From Pinus tabuliformis (Eukaryota; Streptophyta; Pinopsida; Pinales; Pinaceae), in assembly GCA_031772625.1 (NCBI GenBank), contig CM062813.1:764150720-764214719 (forward strand): DNA of 64,000 nt, written 5' to 3'. Below, piece after piece: positions 22,564-34,137 of this stretch. The stretch's first letter is position 1. Each line of letters starts with the position of its first letter. The notes beneath the pieces were generated by a model. The model saw only the letters and a program-made list of their open reading frames with translations, made no database searches and was not told the DNA's origin. Both the position numbers and the translations under genes were made by a program.

Positions 22564-25495
22564 TGTTGATGGTGTTGGACCCACCAACATTTAGGGGATC
22601 ACTCGAGTATGAAGTCCCAAGTATACCTCACACTGTTTGGTGTGGGAGTCCCATCCGGTATGATGGCTCAGTTGCTGTTATCTTAAGGATTTGCCTCAAC
22701 TCTTGCTTGTTAGCACTGGGGAGTGGTTTGCTTTGTCTTCGAGAAGTGAGGTTCATGTGCCTGGTGAGTGTAAGTGTTACTTGTGCCAATGGTTCTTTCA
22801 CTATAGAGGGAGAGAGGGTGAGAGTGAGCCCCAAGTCAGTTGGGATAAGTCCCAACTCTGCTAGGAACACACAACACAACAAGACATGCACAGCTTCAGA
22901 TGGAACAGTCCACACGGATGTGACAGTCACAACACACAAGAGAAGATAGCACGTATAACACAGCGGATTAGTCTGCACAAGTGCAACGGTTGTTATAGTA
23001 ATTTTTATGTGAAAGGTTTGTCTAATGTCTGGGATAGTAGTCTACACGGGTGAAAGCGTGTTAACATCATATACAACACATTTTCATTAACATATGTGTA
23101 TTACAACAAGTGAATTAGTTCAAGTTTTAAACACAGGTTCAAGCAACATGCATTACAAGTGTTAAAGATTAGTCTTACAACATATACAATACATGTGTGA
23201 AAACATGTTGGCCTATTAGCAAGCTTCTGAATTAAGTGAAAGTTCCAAGACACATCGTTACACCATACATCACTAACCCCATGTGAGGGGCATTGGAGCC
23301 ACTGCTTACTCCTCAAACAAAAGACAACAGACTTTCTTGGCTATGTGGAAGGAGATGAAGTGAAAATTCCCTTGCATATACAAATGAGGGAGTATTTATA
23401 GCCAAGGGTGAACTAACCCTTGTGGTTGTTCGACTACCCTCATGACTATTTGACTTCCATGACTTTTCGACTTTACATGACTCTTTGTTAAACAAGTGGG
23501 TCTCTTGGACTTCCATGTTACATTACATTGATTTGACAACATGGCCCACAGTGGAGATGTGGACAACGTGACTCATGACATGACTCGACATGTTTAGGGC
23601 TGGTACATTCGTGCTGCTACTGGAGTGCACGTCAAGTTGCAGTGCTGCTAGGTGATGGATGTCTTCATGGTGTGTCACAGCTTCACCTCCACATGGAAAA
23701 GTGTGCGGAGTCTTCGATGGTCATTGGTTCACTTGATGTTTCTTTGGCACATTGCTCCTTGCTTGTATGTTGGAAGGCTTGACAGGCTCATATGTTCACG
23801 AAAGCTGCATGTTTGTCCATCCGTCCGTGAACACATCTTTGCATGATCATCCGTTTGCGAGCACATCTCTTTGCATGCATCATTCGTTCATCCATTGGTG
23901 AACCTGTCCTTCTGCATGTTCTCCCTTCGCTCATCCCATTCGTCATTGCACCATGTTTGTTGGTGTACTTGTACCTACAGTCACTCATGACGAGAAGACA
24001 TCAAATCTAAAAACCTCCTAGTCTACCATAACACGTGATCATTTTGGATGCAAGTGACTGAGAGAGGCAGCAAGGTTGGGAGGTGGGATGATGGCTTTGG
24101 GCACTGCTGATGAAAGGTGCGTAATAGTAATTGGGTGATGAAGATGGGAAATCTAAGTCAACAGTGACTGTCCGCGAGGTCTGGCTCGGTTGGAAGGAAA
24201 AACTGCACAAATTTTGGGAGGGACAGTCTGGGATGCAAGAAGGCAAGGCGGAAAGAATCTGTGAATTTTCCAGAATGAGTAGGAAGCAAGGGCTTGATAG
24301 AAAAATTTGTGCAAATTTCTGGAGGAACAGGCCGGGCTGCATGGAGGATCAGCAGGCAGAAATTGCACAATTTTTTGGAGGAACTGGTCGGGAGCCTGGA
24401 AGCCAAATCTGTGCAATTCCTGGAGGGAACTAGCAGCTGGTTGTTGGGTCACTGGTAGTATAAACTACACAATTCCCAAGGGGAACAGGCAGTCAACTAC
24501 TGGTATCTTGGCAGCAGAAAATGCTCAATTTTTGGAGGGAACTCGCAATCTGCTGTTGGCGAGGGAAACTGTACTAAGGCTGGGAGGTCGGCCTGCTGAT
24601 CATCTCTGTGCAATTTTTGAGCTGATCAGCAGAATGCCTGCTCATGAAAATGATGCAATTTTCTAAATGAGCAGTCGGTCGACTGTCGGGAGGACTGACT
24701 AGAAAAACTACACAATTTTCTGAGGGAGACAAGGACGGGCACTGGGTGTCTGTCCGGCCTGTTTGCGTAATTTCTTCAATCAGCAGAACGGGTAAGGTCA
24801 GCAACCTCTGCGTAATTTTTTAAGGGAGTCAGTCCCACGGTGTCTGTTGGATCTGACTCTTCGGGTGGCCAGCATGAAGGTTGAGTGAACTGCTTGCGAG
24901 CAATGTAGATTGAAAAGACTTGCGTGGTGCTTCTGCGTTGTTCTGGGTGACATTCGATCGATTTGATGGAGGGGTGATGGTCTAGCTATCAGAGGGGAGT
25001 ATGGTCATCAAAACTTTAGCAAAATGACTAAGTGTGTGAATGAGTGAAAGATGCAAATGTGATCCTACAAACACACACCCTCATGACTTGATGACGAGAC
25101 AACTCAAACCAACCAAACACACATGTTCAACATGATTGAACGATGGTGCAAGTGTCAAGTGCGACACTCGTGATTAATCATTGATCAACCATGACGATGC
25201 TTGCGTGACAGTGAATGTGGCTTCATGTGCGAGTGCAACAGATGTTTTCATAGATAACATAACATGTACACACAAAGCGAAGACCTTGAACATGACCAGA
25301 ACATGGTCACAGGAAAGACACTAAAATCAATATGTAGAAGGTTGGGTGGAATGAACAAGAAAGGTGGGTGTGAAGGCTCACATAAGCTCATGGAGTGAAC
25401 TCGAGTGTGTGCAACCATCAAGTGAAACTCTCAAGGGAGGCTCCAAATTTAGGTGCAAGCCAAAATTTTGGAGGGTGGTTGTAGTTGTTACAACA
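22564..25495 (-). repeat. Left (3') LTR of element E
   Basis: This 2932-bp LTR matches 47816-53856 once the 3.1-kb insertion in the latter is removed. Ends are TGTTGATGG and TTACAACA. It has no coding capacity in its own right; open stretches are chance frames. At 24200-24830 it carries about 12 diverged copies of a short motif (see separate entry). Confidence 0.8.
24200..24830. repeat. Degenerate minisatellite in the E LTR, core TGCGCAATTTT
   Basis: About every 45-65 bp a motif of the form aaactGCRCAATTTTyTGGAGGgaac recurs: near 24206, 24304, 24360, 24411, 24462, 24518, 24608, 24652, 24706, 24768 and 24812. The right LTR has the same series at 49455-49880, continued at 53070-53190, where the CpG-bearing form tgcgcaatttt is better kept. 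The role is unknown; repeated LTR motifs often lie in the U3 promoter region. Confidence 0.65.
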
Positions 25496-26477
25496 CTTGG
25501 CAACACACTGGTAGAACTCAACTTCTCTGTTTTGGTTCATTGATAGCACAGGGCCTTGGTCTTTCGAGGAGTATTGAATCATTGTGTGGGTTACTTCAGC
25601 TTCCCCACTTACCCCATGGACATACATGGTTCACCTTTTTCCAACTCAGTCAAACACAATCAAAAGTTCAGCTTGATCACAGTGTTTCGAATCTGGGAAG
25701 GGTAGTTTAGCTCGCGAGTTGAAGATTTTCAAAGTATAAGTTTTCATCTATGGTGTTGCTCTGCTGCCAACAGGCCTGGATAGTACCTCGACGGAGTCAC
25801 GTAGGAACACACAGCTTGCTCCACTGCTAGCGAGCCTGGTTAGTACCCCGGTGGAGTTGCATTCTTCACCTCTCTCCGCAGGAAGCCTTTCTCTTCTTTC
25901 GCCTTTGTATTTTTCAAGAGGACTATGTATAGGAACTTATTTATTTTTGGGGAAGAAAAGGGACCCCGACTTATTGAGAGCAGAAGAGGTTTTTCCTTCA
26001 GAGAAGCATGTAAGACCTCTGACATAGGTTTTCTCATTTAGATTTTCCCCTTCTCCATTTCTACTAGTTGGATGATCTTGAACACACAGAGCAGAAGGTT
26101 GAGTGTAGGCATGAGGCTTCCCAGTGTGGACATAGGCTCATGGTTGGACCAAAACTTCCCCTGCAAACGGCTCATATTTTCCTTCAGGACTTCATCGTCC
26201 AAAGGTTGTAACCAAGCATAGAGAAGACGAACACAAGATTGGCCAAGTGCTGCAGTGTCACAAGTATCTTCATATTTTAGCCACATACTCTATTCAAAAG
26301 CCATAACGTAGTAGTTGGCAGCGCTTATTTCAGGAAACAAAAATAGTAATATATCACGCAAATAAAATGAACGTAAACAATAATAGCAAGCAGAAAAAAC
26401 AAAGTGAAAACAAAGATAGTAAGCAAAGAAAACAAGATGAAAACAAGAAACAAGCAGACTATGTACATGGAGACCAA
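25496..26477 (-). other. Element E 3' non-coding region
   Basis: Between the integrase tail and the left LTR no conserved domain is visible; only short open stretches exist (for example 26038-26286, 82 codons, unrecognised). At 25755-25860 two diverged copies of GCTCYRCTGCYA..GCCTGG-TAGTACC follow each other. I see no clear polypurine tract beside 25495. Confidence 0.45.
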
Positions 26478-26942
26478 CTACTGGAAGTAATGCTTGAGAT
26501 CTTGGTCGTTGATAGGAAGGTTTTCAACCCTCCCATCAAGTGATTGCAGACGGCATGTGTGTGTGCCAAGTTTCTCATGGACCAGTGTAAGTCCATCGGG
26601 CTCCGCTACCGAAACCTGGTGGTATTCCAAAAGGCCTTTAAGTGAAGATGACACCACTGCTTCAGATATTGCGAGTAGCATAGGCTCATATGATGGCACG
26701 AGGTAGTTGTTTTTATTCCAGGAGTAGTTCAAGTTCCTAAAATCAATGCATATGCATATTTCCTTGGATTTCTTACGTCTGGTATTTAAATTAGAAACCC
26801 AAGTTTGATGACGAACTTTGCAAGTAATCCAATCATCTAAAATCTTAGTCAATTTTTTTCTGTATAAGGAGTTCAAACGACATATGTTTTTTACCTGACC
26901 TTTGCTACAACGGCTTGACTCCTCCTTTACTTGGAATCTCAT
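26478..26942 (-). pseudogene. Element E reverse transcriptase fused to integrase tail
   Basis: The first part reads like the RT fingers and palm (ICIDFRNLNYSWNKNN, then EYHQVSVAEPD). It jumps after VAEPD to a typical integrase C-terminus (CRLQSLDG...NLPIN...LKHYF). The rest of RT including the YxDD motif, RNase H and the catalytic integrase core are therefore deleted, at about 26590. The GFSGY-like catalytic segment is changed to GLLEY and its preceding Asp is replaced. The piece cannot encode an active polymerase. Confidence 0.7.
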
Positions 26943-27350
26943 GTTGGATTTCTCACGTATAGTGTGTACTCAGATCATTATCTATCCATGTAGATACACC
27001 ATGTATTGTTTGATCAAGCAGTCAAAGACTTGCTATTGTTGTGATGAGTCTTTTGTAGCGAGACTAGCTATCTTTGGATCGTGAGTCATTTGTAGTGAGA
27101 CTAGCTATCTATGGATCGTGATTGGTTCCCAGGTTGATTTGTTCATTCATAGTGGTGGACCTCTGGGTTCTGTTGTTTCTTGGCCCTCAACAGAAGTTCT
27201 GCGAATAATTTATCTTGTTGAGGGAAATCACACCCTTGGGGGTGGGTTTTCCTTTCTTGCCCTCAACTACAGTTTTCAAGGGTTGTTCGTGCTTACCTTC
27301 ATCAATCGTTATGTCCTTGAAAGCATCAACACTGTTCGCAGGGTGCAGTA

Positions 27351-27560
27351 TCACTTTGAATGGGTTGTGTTGAGGTTGATGGTCCTTTGTAAGCTCAACA
27401 CAAGTGCTTCATACTCAGTAATGTTTTTTGTGCACTCGAACTTCAAGCAGCTTGAAATCATGCATTTTTTGTTATTTTGGGTGACTGAGATACACCCGGT
27501 CCTTGAGCCGTCATGTGTCTTTGATTCGTCAAAATCCATGGCCACAACTTGTCTGTACAC
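27351..27560 (-). pseudogene. Extra RNase H domain of element E (upstream of RT)
   Basis: The segment CLKFECTKNITEYEALVLSL matches the central helix of the additional, archaeal-type RNase H known from Tat-lineage Ty3/gypsy elements, with its conserved Glu. It lies between protease (27700-28302) and RT (26942-26478) in transcription order. More of the domain continues below 27351 but is broken by stops and frameshifts. Confidence 0.65.
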
Positions 27561-27699
27561 TGACCATTTGGCATGTTAGTACTGTTATTGCTACTGTTGC
27601 TAATGCTACTGCTACTATTTGTACAATGCACTGTTCATGTTTCATTACCATCAGTTAGGCAAGGAAGGAGTCCCAACTACGTGTCTGGTGGGGTTGGAG

Positions 27700-28302
27700 C
27701 TGGTTGTGAGATAACCCCAACATTGTTTCTAGGAGGCAGTTGCTAAAAATGAGTTCTGTGAGGTCCAACGGTTCATTCTCATCGTTAGTGGGAGTGACAT
27801 TGTGCTTCATATACCTCTCAGACACTACTCGGATTTGGTTTCATTTCCCCTTGTACAAAAGCCACATGTGCAACCAGTCTGTAGCAAAATATCTATCCAG
27901 CTTGCTAGACCAGTCTCTGCTGAGTAGTAGACTGTATGCTTCTGGGATGTCCACAATAACTATGTTGATGCATAGTCGGATGATCACATCTTGTAGTTCA
28001 CGAATGGTTGGTACTGATGTTCTATCAATTTGGATGATCCGCGCGGATGTCTCTCTCCATTGTGCATTGACCCTTTTCGCAATGGAGAGCAGTGTGACAT
28101 TGGCTTTCATGCCATACTCAACCAAGTAGTTGTGAACATTACAGTTAAAAATTTCAAATGATAGTAGGAATGTAGGGCAACCTGAGTTTGCTTCTTCCAT
28201 CCGGAGTGTGTTGAGCATGGTGGAAAGTGATCTAGGAGGTGTGCTTGCTCCCTTGCTAGTAAAGGCTATGTTGTCTGTTGTTGTTTGTCCCAATGCGCAC
28301 AA
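27700..28302 (-). pseudogene. Element E protease, left copy
   Basis: The frame at 28302-27841 runs through FLLSFEIFNCNVHNYLV...ANVTLLSIAKR and IPEAYSLLLSRDWSSKL, a pattern typical of Tat-lineage aspartic proteases, which cut the polyprotein. The catalytic D-S/T-G triad position reads EYG here, so the enzyme would be dead. It continues with stops to about 27700. The right copy (45378-45850) keeps DSD at this site. Confidence 0.65.
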
Positions 28303-28404
28303 CAGGATGTCTCGCTGACTTTGCCTGAGTTTTCTTCATGTCATCTACAATGTTGTATGCCAGAGGTGGTAGACTCACCAAGGTGTCCAGGGTAGAATGG
28401 ATGT

Positions 28405-29918
28405 TCATGTTGTCTCTGTCAGAGTGATTTGCAACTTGTTTCTCATGGATGTACTCTTGTCCACCGTTGTCTTCCCTGACTTTTTTTTTGTTTTCTTCTT
28501 TGGGGCAGTCAGTGGGTCAGCTTTCCTCATTAGCAGTCTTATCTTTTCTTTCATTTCCCCAAGTGTAGGGGGGTCCTTTACTCCTAATAGTGTAACGGTC
28601 ATTTTGCTTTTGGGGTTGCTTCTCGGTGTTCATCTTCGACATCGCTTGCGAGCACTGATATGCGTTCACCACATGCCCAGAATTTGAGGCTTCATCAGGT
28701 GCAATACCTTCATCATTATCTCTGTTATTCAGCTGCTCCTGCACAGTTTTTTGAGTGAACCAGTTGTTGCCTTATGAGTTGCTTCCCTGTCTTTGTTTGG
28801 GCAGATGGATGCTTGCAGAGGTGTCTATTTTCCATTGTTTAAGCTCGGACACTTTTGTCATCAAGTTCTTGACGAGGCGAGTGAGGGTTTCAATATCATT
28901 TGCTTCCTTGTCTCTACCCCTGCTCGCCACCACTTGGAACTTCAAGCTTGCATCTTTGGAGTATTTTTCTAGTTCATCATCCTTGATAACTCCAATCGTG
29001 CGCAGGTCTTTCTCTACAGCAATAGCCTTTTCACAGTTTTCCAAAAGTGTTGGTTTCGCAGCCTGCTTAACGAATTGCGCAATGTTGGTCGATAATGTAG
29101 ACGTGTAGTAATCAATAGTGATGGAGTCATGAGGTTTGGTGTCCGCTGAAAATTTGTTCAATATGCGTGTAAACCTCTGGTTGAAGTCTTTTACCTTTTC
29201 TTTCCCCTCCATCTTCAGGCTTCCCAATTCTTTCAGTAACATAGTTGGGGTCTTGTCATCAGCAAAACTTTCAAGGAACATGTGTTTGAATGCACCCCAG
29301 TTCTGTATGGAGTTTGGTGGAAGGTTTTGATACCATGCAGTTGCGCGACCATCCAAGGTACATGGGAACAATCTACATGCTACGTCGTTATGTCGTACCT
29401 CAAGGTATGCAGCTGCAGGTAGAAGTTATCAAAATGATATTCTGCCTCCACTATGTTGTCTGGGTCAAACTTGATATTCATTCTCTCCGCCCGCTTTGGC
29501 ATCTTGTGCAAAATAGTTGAGAGAGCCAATGGTCTCTGAGTCATCCATTCTAGATTTGGGTCAGGCATCTCTTCTTCTCTTCATCCTCCTCCTCTCTTTC
29601 AGAATCAGACAGTTCTGGCTCTAATTTTGTTGGTTCATCTCTGCCTCCACCTCTTATGCTTCCTTCCCCTCTACATCTTGTAACGGATTCTGATCTCAAG
29701 ATCACAAGAGTGTATTGTTCACCTTGCCAGAGGATCGGAGGTTCCTCTCCGTCTTCAATAGATTTTTTTGTACCTTCGATTGTGGCAAGGAATGCTTCTT
29801 CCACTAATGATACAACAACCCCTAGAGGAGTGGATTTTGGCTTCCTTGATGCATATGGAAGATTTTGTATGCCTGGGATCAGTCCGACTGCTTTCGTGAA
29901 CTGGTGAGTGATGGGACG
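28405..29918 (-). pseudogene. Element E gag, left copy (5' end replaced by element C LTR)
   Basis: The longest piece, 29371-28772 (199 codons), reads FPCTLDGRATAWYQNLPPNSI...FKHMFLESFADDKT...LGSLKMEGKEKVKDFNQRF, a classic retrotransposon gag capsid domain. Neighbouring pieces at 29380-29568, 29550-29918 and 28405-28744 belong to the same gene and are separated by frameshifts. Its N-terminal part ends abruptly at 29918, where element C begins, after the segment RPITHQF. The right copy (45852-47787) continues further upstream. No CCHC knuckle was seen. Confidence 0.75.
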
Positions 29919-31802
29919 TGTTAGCCCCTGAGGTGCAATGCTGCTATTTTTAGCAGGAACGTCCCCTGTTTCAGCTCTAATGGCCACATTTCCTCTTGCT
30001 TCTCTTTGGCCATAAGTCAGACTTCAAAATATTACTCTTGCATCTATAAATGCATCGGATCCTGATCCAAATGGGTCCAAATATGCTCTTATAGTCTTCA
30101 AAATCCAGTAAAATCATGCCAAAGGTAAAAACCAGTGCAGGAGAAGAACCCTTGGAATGCTGGAAAAGCACTATGGGGAGGCAAAAACACATAAAAATAG
30201 TGAAAAACAAAGTATCAGAGGCATAAACACTAAAATGCACAGCAGCCGTCTGATCTGGCTGATCAATGGTCCAGATCTGATTGGCGGGTCGCAATCAGTG
30301 GATATCGGCACAGATGAATGGAACTTGCAATAGCGATCGACGATGCAACATGGACCGTCGATCAAGCGTGCAGATCAATGGTCCACATCACATCACAAGA
30401 TCACAATCGGGGAAAAATTATGGAGCGGGGCCTTTATACATGTATATATGCGATCTGATGAACTGGACCCGACAATTATATAAATATTATTTCATAAAAT
30501 TTGAGATCCGCAGGAAAGGCATTTTTAATGTATTTTCACGTATTTCGTTATTTAACGATATACAAAGAGCAGCACTGATGCGATAAGACCCGGACCCGAA
30601 AGGGTTAGTGAAGAGAAATATATAATATTTGAAGTCCTGAAGGAGGCATTTTCATGTTATTTTCACGATTTTTTGTATTTCTAAAAATACAAATAAAATA
30701 CATAGGGACAGGCCATGTGCGACATGTGATAGCGACTCTGAGGGCGGACCCGATAGAGGAATAGACAGTGTTTAAGGACTTTTAAAGTCTGAAATAGACA
30801 GAGCTTGGCAGGATTTCACAGTGTTGCAACATTTTCTGTGTAAAACAGAAAACAATCATTGTTAGCATTTGAACAGATTTCAAAAGGCTCACAGATCCAT
30901 TCCATCACATAACAGAAGGCCAGAAGGGGAAAGGGAACAACAACGCAACAAAACCAATAAAAGTGATCATGGAGCATCGCTAGCACGAGCTAGTTCCCTA
31001 ACATCACAACAAACTACCAGAATACAGTTACTCGGCTGTTAGAAGAAGAAACCTCCGATCTCATGTGTGCCTAGTCAAGGGATCAGACAATTAAAAATAC
31101 AGAGGGGATAGATTAAGACCTCTCGAGCCTCAAAAGGCTCGAGAGCATTGTAAAAGGCCTATAAATATGTGAAAGTTGAGAGTAACAAGGGTTCAACCTT
31201 TGGAGACTGTGGAGACTCTACTCCTTTAGCTTTTCATCTTCATTCCAGCAATATAAGATTCTTTTGTTGTTACATGTTCAATTCCCATTTTCTCTTATGT
31301 TCTATGTTTGTAAATGAATAGGTTATTCATGTTTTCTTCTGTGTCTAATGTGAGATAAATGTCATCTTATCTCTGCATTGATAAATTAGATTTGCAAGCT
31401 TCATTTACTTCCTGTAGCTATCCATTCATATGTGTTTATGTATGCATCTGCTGGTACAGTCAGTATTCTCCATCTATCCATTGAATCTATAAACTATTGA
31501 GCATTAGTGGTCTAAAGCCTTGTAAAGTTGAGGGTGTTCATGCATGTCTTGAGTGAAAATAGAGTTGAAACAATCATCTGACTTGATCCAAACAATCATC
31601 CATTCCAATAGTTCAGAGAACAATATTGAAGATTATATGTTACCATGCATCTCCGAGCTACAACCTAGGAGAGCTTCCTGGAATGATAACATAATTGACA
31701 TTGTTGCTGGGGAGAGGAAACTGAAGCTCAGCTTCCCTAGGAAACGATACGGATCCAGCTTTGATGATAGACAAAGTCTGGGCACTTTTTCGGTTGTAAT
31801 CA
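29919..31802 (+). repeat. 5' LTR of element C
   Basis: Starts TGTTAGCCCC, ends near ATCA at 31802, about 7 bp before a Tat/Ogre-type primer site. The first 1685 bp match 43700-45377. It holds a TATA box, stem-loops and a diverged tandem duplication of about 140 bp (about 30480-30600 and 30610-30740). Confidence 0.78.
31120..31167 (+). promoter_or_regulatory. Element C LTR core promoter: hairpin plus TATA box
   Basis: TATAAATA at 31160-31167 is in a context (ggcctataaatatg) typical of plant LTR promoters. An 11-bp perfect inverted repeat, CTCTCGAGCCT / AGGCTCGAGAG with a 4-base loop, lies at 31120-31145, 14 bp upstream. The right LTR keeps both (arms of 10 bp at 44895-44918, TATA at 44934-44941). 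Confidence 0.6.
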
Positions 31803-31808
31803 TCTATC

Positions 31809-31826
31809 TGGCGACTCTACTGGAGG
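31809..31826 (+). other. Primer-binding site of element C
   Basis: TGGCGACTCTACTGGAGG starts with TGG and resembles the TGGCGACTC...CTGGGGA sites used by Ogre/Tat elements (probably tRNA-Arg type). It supports placing the LTR end near 31802 rather than at 31603, where similarity to the right LTR stops. Confidence 0.65.
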
Positions 31827-31849
31827 ACGAACCTCTTGGCAACTCCACT

Positions 31850-33213
31850 TCATAGTTTTGGCTCAGTTTGTGAGGCATACTCAGAGAAATCCTCAGAAGC
31901 CACAAGCTGACCCAGTGTCTGACCCTGAAAAAATCATCAAAGAAACAAAGGCATTGCAGAAAGGAGCATCAAGTTCAGGTAGCTCTAAACAATATTCTAT
32001 ATCTCTTTAAGAAAATCCTGTAATAGAACAAATACATGTTGAGAGTATAGCATATAATACTAGCAGTGAAGAAAAAATCTCAGAGATTCATAAAGCTCCT
32101 TATTCTTTAGGTTCTCCTTTTGTTGCAAGCCCAAAGGAAACACCACCTCCTATCCATCATACTCATTTAGTCCTATCAGTCACTCCTCAGCCCTCTATCA
32201 TTCAGATTTCCAGTACTCTTATAGCCCCCACAGCTATGGCAGTTCCACAAGCACCTACCAAAATTGCTAGGTATGGGTCTCTAGTACTGCCCACTCCTTT
32301 GAATGCCATGCCTACTAGAGAATATTAGAAGTATAGGCCTAAGTTCACTGGGACTGAAGGTGTTACAGTTGAAGAACATCTTGAATCATTCTATAGTTAT
32401 GCTGATAACCTGGACATTAGTGAAGATGATGTGTGGATGAGAGTCTTTTTCCAAAGCCTAGATGGAGAGGCTAGAAAATGGTTCAGAGAACTGACCCCAA
32501 GATCTATAGCAGACATTGAGGCTTTAGATGATGCATTCTTAAAGCATTGGGGGGATAAGAAGGATCTACTCTACTACCACACCAAGTTTGGGAACTTAAA
32601 AAGGGAAAATGGTGAGTTGTTGTTTGATTTTAATAAGAGGTTTAACCACATGTATAGCAAGATACTAGTTGAAGTAAAACCCACCACTACCTCTGCTAAA
32701 CCCACCTATGCCAGTGCCTTTGATTCTGACTTCTATCTACTGTTGAGGGAGAAGAGATGTGCTACTTTGGTTGATATGCAGGATGCAGCCTTGGAAGTAG
32801 AATCAAACATCATGGCTGCAGAGAAGCTCAAGGGAAATGTTGATAGAAGGAGACAAAGGGGCGAGTCTTCATCATCTTCAAATCCCAAGATAGATAAAAT
32901 GACCAAGATGATAGAGTCATTAGCCTCTAAAATCTCCAAATTAAAGGTTGAGCAGCACCCTAGGAAAGGAAGAGTTCCTAATACTTTCACCCCTAGAAAT
33001 CCAAATCCATACAGAAGAGCTAATGAGTAGTTGCAAATTCTGCAAAGAAGCAAAGATGCCAATGAAGACCAAAGGGTGAAGACCCCTTTCCAGAATGTAG
33101 TCATGGAAGAAGAGCAGTTTAAAGAAGATGATGAGATCCATTGTCTAGAAGACAAAGGCAGTGCCTCCTTTTTTACCTCAGCTGCCTATGAAAAGTCATT
33201 ATTCGATGACTAG
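31850..33213 (+). pseudogene. Element C gag
   Basis: One + frame carries the gag capsid domain: YRPKFTGTEG...EEHLESFYSYADNLDISEDD, then FFQSLDGEARKWFRELTP and FNKRFNHMYSKI. The Met at 32431 opens 199 clean codons, but the domain begins earlier (about 32280). Stops at 32326, 33028 and 33211 are TAG in contexts where Gln fits. The C-terminal part is basic and proline/serine rich with a possible coiled coil (TKMIESLASKISKLK). The first 400 bp after the primer site show only a weak N-terminal segment. No zinc knuckle is seen. Confidence 0.75.
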
Positions 33214-34137
33214 AATAGCCAAGAGTGGGATAAGGAAGTTGTTCTGCAAACTGCTGATCAACCCATATATAATTTGAGGTCGAAGAAAAATAATGCCAAG
33301 GAAAATCATGTTCAGAGAGCTGTTGTCCCTATAATACAGCAAGCTAATAAGCAGAAACGATCGGCGGTTGATCCCATCATCCTCAAAGCCCCAGCTCACG
33401 AGGTAAGAGGCCTTGACAAGTCTCCTTCTCCTTTCAGTTTTGAATCAGAAATTCAGAATCTAAGCATACCTATACCTCTGATTGAACTAGTGAAGAATGA
33501 GCCCTTCAAGAGATCTATCCTAGAGGCCCTTGAGCTGAAAGCCATCCAAGCCTCCACTAACTATGTAAATATGCAAGATGACAAACCAGCTATTATTCTT
33601 AGCCCAATGATTGAAAATTGTGATGAAATCTCCCCATAATTCTATGTCTCTTTGACTATTCATGACAAATTCCTCCACAACTACCTTCTAGACACAGGAG
33701 CCAGCCATAATATAATGCCCAAGGCTATCATGGATGACTTGGGTCTTGACATTACCAACCCTTATCATGACCTATTTTCTTTTGACTCTAGAAAATTCAA
33801 ATCTCTGGGATTAATCAAAGACCTAGCCATCACCTTGTCTTAGCTGCCCATGAAGAGCATGATGATGGATATTGTGGTAGCAGATGTACCCCCCAAGTTT
33901 GGAAAGTTTCTTTTCAGGGGTTGGATCAAGATATTAGGTGGAAAATTACAAGATGATCTGTCCTATGCTACTGTCCCAGTTTTTGGAGGTGAGAGTAAAA
34001 GATTATATAGGGAACCTCAGTTGGCTTATGTAATCAGTGATGAAAGGAATCCCACTAATCATCCCATCTATGCTGTCGACACTGATTTTGGAGCTTGTAT
34101 TCTTCATATTGAAGAATCCAAGTTGGCATCCACGTAG
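33214..34137 (+). pseudogene. Element C protease region
   Basis: The gag frame continues with further stops at 33637 (TAA), 33841 and 34135 (TAG), all consistent with former Gln codons. The protease signature LLDTGASHNIMP lies at about 33685-33720, so the catalytic D-T-G is intact. IMDDLGLDITNPYHDLFSFDS and a flap-like region follow. The enzyme would release capsid, RT and integrase from the polyprotein. Confidence 0.75.

Noticed and set aside
22533..22949. 138-codon + frame and antisense partner in the left E LTR, with counterparts in the right LTR
   Set aside because: They lie wholly inside LTR sequence, and the right LTR breaks the frame. No domain is seen.
24131..24666. Overlapping + and - frames of 80-119 codons rich in Gly/Glu or Phe/Pro
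   Set aside because: They are translations of the TGCGCAATTTT repeat series in the E LTR.
29919..31603. Ending the element C LTR at 31603, where similarity to the right copy stops
   Set aside because: No primer site follows 31603, while a good Tat/Ogre-type site lies at 31809. The right LTR is better explained as truncated.
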